Of a stretch of DNA of 52,836 nt, positions 15,683 through 24,208 are shown in pieces. The notes beneath the pieces are model-generated. The model was not told the origin of the DNA. It did not search any database and saw nothing but the letters and a program-made list of their open reading frames with translations. Source of the DNA: Parcubacteria group bacterium (GTDB lineage: Bacteria > Patescibacteriota > Minisyncoccia > UBA10092); contig JACPHB010000014.1 of the NCBI GenBank assembly GCA_016188835.1, forward strand, positions 1-52,836. Reading direction: 5' to 3'. Position numbers and translations under genes: made by a program. Numbering within the stretch: position 1 is the stretch's first letter; the number at the start of each line of letters is the position of its first letter.

Positions 15683-16703
15683 AACCCAACGCTTTAAGTC
15701 CGGGAAGCGTTTTACCGGCTAAAAAATCAAGCATTGCCCCTCCGCCGGTGGAAACATAATTAAATTTGTTAATTAAATCGCTTTTTTCTAAAAAAGCTAT
15801 GGTGTCGCCTCCGCCAACAACAGAAAAAGTGCCAGAATCAATGATAGCTTGAGCTATTTTTTCACTACCATGTGAAAATTCAGGAATTTCCGCTTTGCCC
15901 AAAGGCCCATTCCAGATCACTATTTTTGACTTATTGATAATTTCAACAAATTTATCTGTGGTCTTTTCTCCAATATCCAAAATCATATCATTTGAAACTA
16001 TGTAGTCGTTGGGAATAATTAAATTTTTTTCTTCCATGAGATTTTGGGCGTTTTCTAAAAAACTATCGTTAGTTAAAGATTTTTTTATATCAACACCATT
16101 AGCTTTAAGAAAAACATTGGCAACGGCTCCACCAATTAAAATATTTTCCGCTTTATCCAAAAAATTTTTTATAACCGGAAATTTGGTCTCAATTTTGGCG
16201 CCGCCAATAATTAAAGTTTTGCCTTCTTTTGGCAATTCCAAGACTTTTTTCAGATTTTCAATTTCTTTTACAAGCAATAAACCGGCATAAGACGGCAAAA
16301 ATTTGGTAACAGCAACAACCGAGCCGTGGTTTCTGTGAGAAACAGAAAATGCATCGTTAACATATATATTAAATGATTGAGCTAATTCTTTAGCAAATTC
16401 TTCATTATTAGTTTCTTCACCCTTGTATTTCCTAATATTTTCATATAGATAAAAATTTCCTGTTTGGAGTATCGCTTTTATTTGTTCTACTAATGGCTCA
16501 AAACTTTCTACCGATGTGATATGGCTTAAAAGTGTAATTACAGCGCCGCGATTTATTAAGTAATCAATTGTTTCTTTGTGCGCCCTAATTTTATAAGCAT
16601 CTAAAATTTTTCCATTTTCTACGGGCACATTAAAATCAACCCTCAACAAAACCTTTTTGCCAGCTAATTCTTTTTTTGTTAATTCTACGACAGATTTAAT
16701 CAT
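15672..16703 (-). CDS. pgk: Phosphoglycerate kinase (short form)
   Basis: Catalyses phosphate transfer between 1,3-bisphosphoglycerate and ADP in glycolysis. Recognised from GKKVLLRVDFNVPVENGK, NIYVNDAFSVSHRNHGSV, GGAKIETKFPVI, IVIWNGPLGKAE and VVGGGDTIAF then STGGGAMLDFLAGKTLPGL. At 343 residues it is about 50 shorter than usual. The usual SHLGRP loop is replaced by SHITSVESFE with the following region shortened, which removes the conserved Arg of that loop. All nucleotide-binding motifs remain. GAPDH is encoded 14 kb away. Confidence 0.93.
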   Translation of the reverse strand: MIKSVVELTKKELAGKKVLLRVDFNVPVENGKILDAYKIRAHKETIDYLINRGAVITLLSHITSVESFEPLVEQIKAILQTGNFYLYENIRKYKGEETNNEEFAKELAQSFNIYVNDAFSVSHRNHGSVVAVTKFLPSYAGLLLVKEIENLKKVLELPKEGKTLIIGGAKIETKFPVIKNFLDKAENILIGGAVANVFLKANGVDIKKSLTNDSFLENAQNLMEEKNLIIPNDYIVSNDMILDIGEKTTDKFVEIINKSKIVIWNGPLGKAEIPEFSHGSEKIAQAIIDSGTFSVVGGGDTIAFLEKSDLINKFNYVSTGGGAMLDFLAGKTLPGLKALGYGI

Positions 16704-16745
16704 TGAAAAATAAATTTAAAAAATTTTGATTTTTTAATTTTAAAT

Positions 16746-18113
16746 TTAATAAAGATATCCCCATGTCTGAAGCTTATCGCTATCCGTGTGCCATTTTAGT
16801 CCAATGTCAGTTCGATAAAACATATCCTGAACCATAACATTTTTAATACGATTATAAACTTGATGCCTTGCTTCACCAACCGTCGTCCCCGATCCCGTCA
16901 CCACCATTAAAACACCTGATTGGCCTGCAATGCGCCAGGCGCCATCTTCAAGCTTCACATCCTCAATGTGAATCCCTTCAAGATTATTGGGTTTTTTAAA
17001 AAGAATCGGCAAATCATGATAAAGCTCAATAGTTTCCTTCTCCGTGGATTTAACTAAAAGAGTTGGTACCATAATTCTTACGCCTACTTGAAATCCCTTT
17101 TTAGTTTTTAATTCAAAATTTTCGCCTTTCGCCAGCTTATAAAGCCATCCACCGGCTGACATGGTTATTCCTTCAAGCTGAATTGAAATAGTTGGATAAC
17201 CAAATCTGGCAGTAAATTCTAATGGATAAATTCCGCGTCCGTTAACAATACAATTGATGTCAATGTAGCCAATGTAGCCGGATTCCACTAAAGCCGGTTT
17301 CATTTTTTCAAGGGTCATTTTAAAAAGCTTATTGGGTTCGCTCCAGTACATTAAAGTTCCCATTTCGCCGCTCAAGGGTCCGATGTCGCCGGGAAAAATT
17401 CTTTTGTGCTCAAAATTTACATTGATAGGCAAAATAAAATCATGGCCATTAAAAAAAGCGCCAACGGCGATTTCCACGCCAGAAATAAATTTTTGGAGCT
17501 GAAAAATCGGCGCCTTTTTAGCCCAAATTTTTTTATTTTGTTCAATTAATTCTAACAAATCTTTACCATCTTCTTCTTGGCCGATGAACAAAAGGCTCTT
17601 ACCAGACGATGGCGTATTTCCGCTTGGTTTAAAAACATAGCGATCCGGATTATCTTTAATAAACTTAATCGCCTCCTCATAATCCGTAAACTGCCATTGA
17701 GGCAAAATATTAACGCCATATTTTTTCATTTCAGTTTGACCGAAATCGCGATCCATTTCCAGCATATCCGTATAAACACTTCCGCCAATCACTAACTTTC
17801 CGTTTTTTCGAAGCTTATCAGCAATCTCGCCAAATTCATCATCATCAAAAACAATAATATCAGCCCAATCTTTGTGTGATTCCCAATTATCAACTTTGTC
17901 AATAAAGCCATTATAAACATCGGCATCGGTTTTTAATTTTATATATACCTTAACCTCATGACCTTCTTTTTTAAGAGTCCAGGCTAAATCGCCGCTTAAA
18001 CTTTCAAGCGATACAAATAAAAACTTTTTCGGTTCAATAATTTTGTCATTACCATTTATATGACCATTGCCGTTTTGACCGACAATATTTTTTTCTGATA
18101 AATTTTCGTTCAT
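16746..18113 (-). CDS. PurD-like ATP-grasp ligase
   Basis: A 455-residue protein resembling phosphoribosylamine-glycine ligase. It has a Rossmann-like N-terminal domain (FLFVSLESLSGDLAWTLKKE), an ATP-grasp domain with YVFKPSGNTPSSGKSLLF and EIAVGAFFNGHDFI, and the metal-binding DINCIVNGRGIYPLEFTARFGYP. The final part (EARHQVYNRIKNV) matches PurD. The expected PurD glycine and phosphoribosylamine residues are poorly conserved, and no other purine gene is nearby, so a different substrate is possible. A low-complexity start (NGNGHINGND) precedes the fold. Confidence 0.7.
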   Translation of the reverse strand: MNENLSEKNIVGQNGNGHINGNDKIIEPKKFLFVSLESLSGDLAWTLKKEGHEVKVYIKLKTDADVYNGFIDKVDNWESHKDWADIIVFDDDEFGEIADKLRKNGKLVIGGSVYTDMLEMDRDFGQTEMKKYGVNILPQWQFTDYEEAIKFIKDNPDRYVFKPSGNTPSSGKSLLFIGQEEDGKDLLELIEQNKKIWAKKAPIFQLQKFISGVEIAVGAFFNGHDFILPINVNFEHKRIFPGDIGPLSGEMGTLMYWSEPNKLFKMTLEKMKPALVESGYIGYIDINCIVNGRGIYPLEFTARFGYPTISIQLEGITMSAGGWLYKLAKGENFELKTKKGFQVGVRIMVPTLLVKSTEKETIELYHDLPILFKKPNNLEGIHIEDVKLEDGAWRIAGQSGVLMVVTGSGTTVGEARHQVYNRIKNVMVQDMFYRTDIGLKWHTDSDKLQTWGYLY

Positions 18114-18195
18114 TGTGATTTTTTCTAAAATCTATTTTCATTTTACAACAAAAAAATAAATTAGCAAAATTTTTTTGGAAATTTTATGTTGATAA

Positions 18196-19419
18196 CTAAA
18201 TTTTTCTTCTCTTTTTTTGAAAAGAAATAGCGAACCGATGGGCTTCGTTTCGCACATGCTGAAACAGTAAACGCGAAGTAATCATTAACTTTTTTACGCT
18301 TGGTTTAATATTTTCAAAAATTAATCTATCGCCTTCCGCCGCCCGGCCACTATGACCTAAAATTTTGGCAATTCCAACAATGGGAATAAAAATATTCCGT
18401 TTCAATAAAACTTTTTTTGCTCTAAAAACTTGATTTTTCCCGCCGTCAATTAAAATAATATCCGGCTTGGGCCATTCGTTATGATTAAAACGCCTTTCCA
18501 AGACTTCCTCAAGCATCGCCAAATCGTCAAATGTATTTTTCGTATTTTTAATTTTAAATAAACGATATTCTGAAGAGTCGGGAAAGCCGCTTACAAATAC
18601 CGCCATCGCGCCAACCGGTTCTTTGCCTCCAAAATGGGAAATATCGTAACCCTCTATCCGCTGGGCGGAATTTCCAATTTCCAATTTCCAATTTCCAATT
18701 TTGGGATTATTAATTAGCGCTATATCGTTAACATGTTGCAAAGCATAGATTTTTTCGGGATTTTCTTTTTTTAATTTTTTAATAAGCCGTTTGTGTTCGC
18801 CTCTAAAAAACAAAACAAGATTTTTGATTATTTTTTGATATTCGGTTTTAGTTACGGTGCCGACACAAACCCCTGGACATAAGCCGATTTGATAATCAAA
18901 ACAGGGCTGACCTTGGTTCGGCCTGCAAAAACTGAACGGAAATATTTTTCTCACCAAATTTAATGCTGTTTTAAGAACTCTATAGCTTTGATATGGCCCA
19001 AAAACATGACCGCATAAGCCATCTCGAGAGATCTTATGCGGTTGATAGATATATTTTTCCATTTCTCGACCGCGAGCAATAAATGGCCTTGGAAATTCTT
19101 CTTTTGGAATGACAAGATAAACAAACGAGCGATCGTCCTTTTCTTTAATGTTATATTTTGGCAGATATTTTTTAATCGCGTTAGCTTCTAAAATAACCGC
19201 TTCAAGAACGCTGTTAGTTTTTTTAAATGAAATATTATCGGCCTCGTTTACCATCAAATTAATACGTGAGTCTTGACTTCTGAAATAACTTGAAATCCTT
19301 TTTTTGAGCGACCCCGCTTTACCGACATAAATTTTTTTCCCTTTTTTAGAAAACCAATATATGCCCGGATTATTCGGAAAAAATTTTGATTTTTTTAATA
19401 ATTTTTCTAACCTTGACAT
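18196..19419 (-). CDS. uvrC: Excinuclease subunit UvrC, C-terminally short
   Basis: Dual-incision nuclease of nucleotide excision repair. The GIY-YIG domain (GIYWFSKKGKKIYVGKAGSL, residues about 19-38) makes the 3' cut; the RNase H-like domain (RIEGYDISHFGGKEPVGAMA, IILIDGGKNQ, RNEAHRFAISF) makes the 5' cut. At 407 residues, against about 600, it lacks the C-terminal helix-hairpin-helix pair, and the UvrB-contact motif is barely visible. A 7-bp tandem array is translated as IGNWKLEIGN in the middle. uvrA and uvrB follow on the same strand. Confidence 0.92.
   Translation of the reverse strand: MSRLEKLLKKSKFFPNNPGIYWFSKKGKKIYVGKAGSLKKRISSYFRSQDSRINLMVNEADNISFKKTNSVLEAVILEANAIKKYLPKYNIKEKDDRSFVYLVIPKEEFPRPFIARGREMEKYIYQPHKISRDGLCGHVFGPYQSYRVLKTALNLVRKIFPFSFCRPNQGQPCFDYQIGLCPGVCVGTVTKTEYQKIIKNLVLFFRGEHKRLIKKLKKENPEKIYALQHVNDIALINNPKIGNWKLEIGNSAQRIEGYDISHFGGKEPVGAMAVFVSGFPDSSEYRLFKIKNTKNTFDDLAMLEEVLERRFNHNEWPKPDIILIDGGKNQVFRAKKVLLKRNIFIPIVGIAKILGHSGRAAEGDRLIFENIKPSVKKLMITSRLLFQHVRNEAHRFAISFQKKRRKI
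18669..18703. repeat. Heptanucleotide tandem array AATTTCC x4, inside uvrC
   Basis: Four exact AATTTCC units and a degenerate fifth (plus strand) inside uvrC, translated on the minus strand as IGNWKLEIGN between the insertion region and RIEGYDISHFGG. A change of one unit would shift the frame. Confidence 0.9.
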
Positions 19420-19441
19420 TTGAATTATTATTTGTTATTAT
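19413..19441 (+). promoter_or_regulatory. Consensus sigma70 promoter for the 56-codon gene
   Basis: A perfect TTGACA at 19413-19418, a 17-bp spacer and TATTAT at 19436-19441. It overlaps the 5' end of uvrC on the other strand and would give a leader of roughly 33 nt before the ATG at 19481. It is the best -35/-10 pair I found in the window. Confidence 0.8.
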
Positions 19442-19480
19442 TTCTAATAATAAACCATGCTCTATAGGGAGGTGATCTGA

Positions 19481-19651
19481 ATGGAACCATACCGCGAACG
19501 TGTGGCGGACGTCATTCGAGATGAACTTAACAATCAAGGCCTTTTAATTAGTGAATTACCAAGAAGGGTACAAGAAGCTTTAAATAATATCGAGATTCGA
19601 CTCGCAACCGACCTTGAGGAACTATATAAGGCTAAGAATCGACCCAGCTAA
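19481..19651 (+). CDS. Small 56-residue protein of unknown function, strongly expressed signals
   Basis: A 56-codon gene (MEPYRERVADVIRDELNNQG at its start, ending AKNRPS) on the opposite strand between uvrC and uvrA. The composition is helical, highly charged and without membrane segment or Cys. It has a consensus promoter, a Shine-Dalgarno tract (AGGGAGGTGATC) that pairs almost fully with the 16S rRNA 3' end 4 nt before the ATG, and its own terminator 10 nt after the stop. I know no family for it. The signals make chance coding very unlikely. Confidence 0.85.
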   Translation: MEPYRERVADVIRDELNNQGLLISELPRRVQEALNNIEIRLATDLEELYKAKNRPS

Positions 19652-19660
19652 TCTGGGTAG

Positions 19661-19690
19661 ACCCGCCAAAAACACCGGCGGGTTTTATTT
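19661..19690 (+). terminator. Intrinsic terminator of the 56-codon gene
   Basis: Stem ACCCGCC/GGCGGGT with a 9-nt A-rich loop, followed by TTTATTTTT on the plus strand. It lies against the 3' end of uvrA and may serve both strands, but the U-tract favours the plus strand. Confidence 0.85.
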
Positions 19691-19691
19691 T

Positions 19692-22223
19692 TTAATTTTC
19701 AAACAAAACTTTTTTAAGGTATTGGCCGGTATAGGAATTTTTGTTTTTTGCGACTTCTTCCGGAGTGCCGTAAGCGACAACCTTGCCGCCTTTGTCACCT
19801 CCTTCGGGCCCTAAATCGATAATGTAATCCGCGCACTTTATAACGTGCAAATTGTGTTCAATGACTACAACCGTATTGCCTCTTTTTACAAGTTCGTCTA
19901 AAACTTTCAAAAGCATTTTAATATCTTCAAAGTGAAGCCCCGTTGTTGGTTCATCCAAAAGAAAAAGCGAACGTCGATGCATTGGCCGAGCCAAATGTTT
20001 CGCCAGTTTAATTCTCTGTGCTTCGCCTCCGGAAAGCGTTGTTGCCGATTGTCCAAGTTTAATATATCCCAAACCTACTTGGTTTAAAACTTTAAGCTTG
20101 TCAGCAATTGTATAAATATCTTCAAAAATTTTTAACGCTTCTTCAACGGTCATATCCAAAATTCCGAAAATATTTTTATTTTTATATTTTACCTCAAGCG
20201 TTTCATTGTTAAATCTTTTTCCGCGGCAAACGTCGCAAGTTACTAAAACAGGCGGTAAAAAATGCATTTCGATCAGTTTATGACCAGCTCCCTCACAGGA
20301 TTCGCACCGCCCACCCGGACGGTTAAACGAAAAACGCGAAATTCCATATCCTTTTTCCTTGGCTTCCGGCAGTGAAGCGAACAGGTCGCGAATAGGTGAA
20401 AAAACTCCAGTGTAAGTCGCCGGATTTGAACGCGGCGTCCGGCCGATCGGCGATTGATCTACCTCTATAATACTGTCAAGATATTCAAACCCTAAAACTT
20501 TCGCGACTCCTTCAGTTTCTTTATTAATATGGTCAATCCCCCTTCTTGTGCATTTTTTTAATATGTCAAAAACTAAGGTTGATTTTCCACTACCCGATAC
20601 GCCGGTAACGCAAATTAATCGCCTTAACGGAATATCAATATTTATATTTTTTAAATTATTTGCCGTTGCGCCGATTATTTTTATTTTCTCGTGTGAACTT
20701 TTTCTTCTCAATTCCGGAATTTCAATTTTTTCCTCGTCTTTAAGATATTTTAATGTCAGAGAATTGGTTTTGTAATTTTTTTTAAGCAAGATATTAGTTT
20801 CATCGGCAACAACCACTTCACCGCCATGTCGCCCTGGTCCTGGCCCCAAATCAACAAAGTAATCGGAATCTCTTATCGTTTTTTCATCGTGTTCAACAAC
20901 AATAACCGTATTGCCCATATCTCTTAAATCCTTTAAAGTTTTAAGAAGCCGTTCGTTATCTCTTTCATGAAGGCCGATAGTCGGCTCATCCAAAACATAC
21001 AGCGTCCCGGAAAGTTTTGAACCGATCTGCGATGCGAGGCGAATCCTTTGCGACTCCCCACCCGATAAACTACCGGCCTCGCGGCTTAAAGCGATATAAT
21101 CAAGGCCCACTTCAAGCAAAAAACCTAAACGAGAAATTATTTCTTTCAAAACCGTTTTGGCAATCTCTTTTTCATTTGCTTTCAGCTTGTCTTCCAGCTC
21201 AACAAAAAATTCATAGGCCTTATCAATGGTTAAATCCGCCGTTTCAGCTATATTTTTACCCTTTACTTTAACGGATAAAGATTCTTTTTTAAGCCGTTTA
21301 CCATTACAAACAGAGCAAAGTTCTTCGCTGTATATGAATTCCCGTCCGAGGCCGTGGCAATTTTCGCAAGCGCCATATGGACTGTTGAAAGAAAAAAGCC
21401 GCGGTTCTATTTCCTGAAATGAAAAATCGTCTTTAGTGCAAGACCATTTTGAAGACAAAAGTAGTTCCCTGCCTCCATCCCGCCCTTTAGGGCGAGGCTC
21501 GCCCCCATCGGGGGCGGCAAAAATAGCACCAACCAATCCTTCGCCATATTCAAGAGCCGTATCAACCGCTTCGGCAACACGAGAAACATCATCCGGCAAA
21601 ACTTTATCTACTACCAAATCAATATTGTGATTTTTATATCGGGATAAGTTTATTCTGTCGTGAAGAGAATGGAATTTACCGTCAATCCGCGCTTTAGAAA
21701 ACCCGTCTGAAAGAAAATTATAAAGCAATTGGTAATATTCGCCTTTCCGGCCGCGAACAACCGGCGCCAATATGGTAATAGGTTTTCCATCGGCCAGTTC
21801 AATAATAGTATCAATCATTTCTTGTGGAGAAAGCTTTTTAATTTCGCCACCGCAATTAGGACAAAATGGTTTTCCTATTCGCGCGAATAAGACCCGCATA
21901 TAATCGTAAATTTCGGTAAGCGTGGCCACAGTGGAACGCGGATTATGCGAATGCCCTTTTTGGTCAATGGCGATAGCCGGAGATAAACCGGTGATTTCTT
22001 CAACGTCGGGCGCGTCCATTTGGCCCAAAAACTGTCGCGCGTAAGGTGAAAGCGATTCCACGTAGCGCCTTTGGCCTTCGGCAAAAATCGTGTCAAACGC
22101 AAGTGACGATTTGCCACTTCCGGAGACACCTGTAAAAACTATTAATTTGTTTTTTGGCAGTTCAAGATCAATATTTTTTAGATTATGAACCTTGGCTCCT
22201 TTTATTATTATTTTATCCTTCAT
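19692..22223 (-). CDS. uvrA: Excinuclease subunit UvrA
   Basis: Damage-recognising ABC-type ATPase of nucleotide excision repair, 843 residues (usual about 940). Two Walker A motifs (FTGVSGSGKSSLAFDT; VTGVSGSGKSTLVFD), two signatures (LSGGESQRIRLA; LSGGEAQRIKLA) and two Walker B motifs are present. The first zinc module reads SCTKDD then CENCHG, so one of the four usual Cys is replaced; the C-terminal module (CESC, CDVC) is intact. Between them a GC-rich double-hairpin element is translated as AAPDGGEPRPKGRDGGRE. uvrB lies directly upstream. Confidence 0.95.
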   Translation of the reverse strand: MKDKIIIKGAKVHNLKNIDLELPKNKLIVFTGVSGSGKSSLAFDTIFAEGQRRYVESLSPYARQFLGQMDAPDVEEITGLSPAIAIDQKGHSHNPRSTVATLTEIYDYMRVLFARIGKPFCPNCGGEIKKLSPQEMIDTIIELADGKPITILAPVVRGRKGEYYQLLYNFLSDGFSKARIDGKFHSLHDRINLSRYKNHNIDLVVDKVLPDDVSRVAEAVDTALEYGEGLVGAIFAAPDGGEPRPKGRDGGRELLLSSKWSCTKDDFSFQEIEPRLFSFNSPYGACENCHGLGREFIYSEELCSVCNGKRLKKESLSVKVKGKNIAETADLTIDKAYEFFVELEDKLKANEKEIAKTVLKEIISRLGFLLEVGLDYIALSREAGSLSGGESQRIRLASQIGSKLSGTLYVLDEPTIGLHERDNERLLKTLKDLRDMGNTVIVVEHDEKTIRDSDYFVDLGPGPGRHGGEVVVADETNILLKKNYKTNSLTLKYLKDEEKIEIPELRRKSSHEKIKIIGATANNLKNINIDIPLRRLICVTGVSGSGKSTLVFDILKKCTRRGIDHINKETEGVAKVLGFEYLDSIIEVDQSPIGRTPRSNPATYTGVFSPIRDLFASLPEAKEKGYGISRFSFNRPGGRCESCEGAGHKLIEMHFLPPVLVTCDVCRGKRFNNETLEVKYKNKNIFGILDMTVEEALKIFEDIYTIADKLKVLNQVGLGYIKLGQSATTLSGGEAQRIKLAKHLARPMHRRSLFLLDEPTTGLHFEDIKMLLKVLDELVKRGNTVVVIEHNLHVIKCADYIIDLGPEGGDKGGKVVAYGTPEEVAKNKNSYTGQYLKKVLFEN
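21479..21520. repeat. GC-rich double-hairpin element in frame inside uvrA
   Basis: Two adjacent hairpins: CCCGCCC/GGGCG with loop TTTA, a spacer AGGCTCG, then GCCCCC/GGGGGC with loop ATC. It matches the element at 25757-25801 except for the loops and is read in the same frame as there, giving the shared peptide AAP-x-GGEPRP. Confidence 0.9.
21874..21893. repeat. 20-mer identical to the arsR upstream site, inside uvrA
   Basis: CCTATTCGCGCGAATAAGAC is identical over 20 bases to 48935-48954 upstream of the ArsR gene, including the 12-bp palindrome ATTCGCGCGAAT. Here it encodes VLFARIG, which is conserved in UvrA generally, so chance convergence is possible. Confidence 0.6.
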
Positions 22224-22259
22224 TTTATTAATTTAAGTTATCCACATCTTATTCACTTT

Positions 22260-24079
22260 TCATTCGGAGTCGGACTCCGAATCCGAGTTACTGATAAACG
22301 CCCGAATATCTTTAGTTATGGATTTCGGAGTAATGCCGTGTTTTTTATTGTAAGCCAGTTGAATATTCCGGCGGTAATTAGTTTGTCTTATCGCCTCTTC
22401 AAGTGAACCGGTTAAATTGTCAGCATATAAAATTACTTTGCCATTAATGTTTCTGGCGGCCCGGCCCATTGTTTGGATAAGCGAAACATCAGAGCGCAAA
22501 AATCCCTCTTTATCGGCATCTAAAATTGCTACAAGCGATACTTCCGGCAAGTCCAAACCCTCGCGCAATAAATTAATGCCGACCAAAACATCAAAATCGC
22601 CTTTTCTGAAATCGGTCAAAATTTGAGCGCGCTCTAGAGTTTTTATATCACTGTGGAGATATTTTGCTTTAATGCCGCGCGTGAGTAAAAATTCACTGAG
22701 TTCTTCTGACATTTTTTTGGTAAGTGTAAGCGCCAGGACTCTTTCCTTTAAAACAACGCGTTTTAAAATTTCTTTCACTAAATCATCAATTTGACTTATT
22801 TGAGTTTTCTTATCAAAAATAGAACGAACTTCAACTTCGGGGTCAATTAGCCCCGTTGGCCTGATAATCGCTTCAATAACTTTTTTAGAATTTTCAAACT
22901 CAAAATCACCCGGAGTCGCCGATGTAAAAATTATCTGGCCGGTGCGCTCTTTAAACTCTTTAAAATTAAGCGGGCGATTGTCTAAAGCGCTTGGCAACCT
23001 AAAGCCATGCTGAACTAAAACCTGTTTGCGGCTTTGGTCGCCCTCGTACATCCCCCGAATCTGCGGTACGGCAATATGTGATTCATCAATAATAGTTAAG
23101 AATTCATTAGGCGCGCCAAAATACTCCAAAAGCGTTGACGGCGATTCTCCGGGCAATTTTCCGACTAAATGGCGGGAATAATTTTCAACTCCATGGCAAT
23201 AGCCGATAGTTTTTATCATTTCTAAATCATATTTAGTGCGCCTTTCAAGACGCTCTGCTTCAAGCAAGAGTTCGGATTTCGTAAGATACAATAATCTTTC
23301 CTTAAGTTCTGCCTTAATTTCTTTCATCGCCCGCTCTCGTTCCGGTTCAGTAGAAATAAAATGCTTTGGCGGAAAAATAATTAACTCCTTTTCCGGAATA
23401 AACTTATTACCCTCTTTATCAAAATAATTAATAAGCGCTATATTGCCGACTTTCTGCTCTTTAAGCTCGATGCGGTAAATAATTTCTTCACTAGCGGGCA
23501 TTATCTCAAAAACATCGCCTCTTACCCTAAACGTGCCGCGCTTTAGCGACAGGCGCGTTCTTTCAAAATGTATTTTTACGAGTTGACGAATCAGGTCGCC
23601 GCGGGTAATTGGCTTATCAATATGCAATTTAAGAGTGGCGCCAAAATATGTTTCAGGGATCCCAAGATTATAAATACAAGAAACGGAAGCGACAATAATA
23701 ACGTCTTTACGGGTCATTAGGGCGCTCGTGGCAAAATGGCGCAGGCGGTCGATTTCATCGTTAATCATCGCTTCTTTATCTATATAAGTATCGGTTACGG
23801 GAATATAGGCCTCGGGCTGGTAGTAATCATAGTAAGAAACAAAATAGCAAACTTTATTTTTTATAATTGAGCCGCTAGAGTTTTATTTGGCGCGATAATG
23901 AGTGTCGGCTTGCCGATTTTTTCTATGACATTTGCCATAATAAATGTCTTACCGCTTCCGGTAACGCCTTGTAGCGTCTGATAGCGATTTCTAGTTTTAA
24001 TACTTTTAATAATTTCTTTTATGGCTTTTGGCTGGTCGCCCGCCGGTTTGAATTGTGATACGAGTTTAAATTTTGACAT
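22260..24079 (-). pseudogene. uvrB: Excinuclease subunit UvrB, disrupted by short deletion and frameshift
   Basis: The UvrB helicase-like subunit is split into two frames. Residues 1-72 (to KTLAAQL, 24079-23861) hold Walker [10 protein letters not shown]; the rest resumes in another frame and carries FVSYYDYYQPEAYIP (the beta-hairpin), then INDEIDRLRH, the helicase motifs and the UvrC-contacting tail. At the join the expected segment of about eight residues after AAQLY (NEFKEFFP in the family) is missing together with one base, as a 25-nt deletion would leave. The 3' part could restart at the ATG at 23768, but without Walker A it cannot be active. An assembly or sequencing error is an alternative. 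The extreme C terminus comes from a small palindrome (22263-22281). Confidence 0.85.
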
Positions 24080-24092
24080 ATATAGCCAAACG

Positions 24093-24114
24093 CCCCAGTT
24101 TTAAAACACTGGGG
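24093..24114. promoter_or_regulatory. Hairpin in the uvrB leader
   Basis: CCCCAGT/ACTGGGG with an A/T loop, 14 nt upstream of the uvrB ATG. It lacks a following T-run on either strand, so it looks like a leader hairpin or operator and not a terminator. Confidence 0.45.
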
Positions 24115-24170
24115 GATAATTGATTTATTTAATTAGTTTATATTTTAATCTAATTTAACAAAAAAGTCAA

Positions 24171-24195
24171 TAAAAAAATCCCGCAAAGCGGGATA
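24171..24195 (-). terminator. Intrinsic terminator after the 24209-24745 gene
   Basis: On the minus strand ATCCCGC-TTT-GCGGGAT is followed by TTTTTTATTG. It closes the transcript of the upstream hypothetical gene before uvrB. Confidence 0.85.
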
Positions 24196-24208
24196 AGAAA
24201 AATTAATT

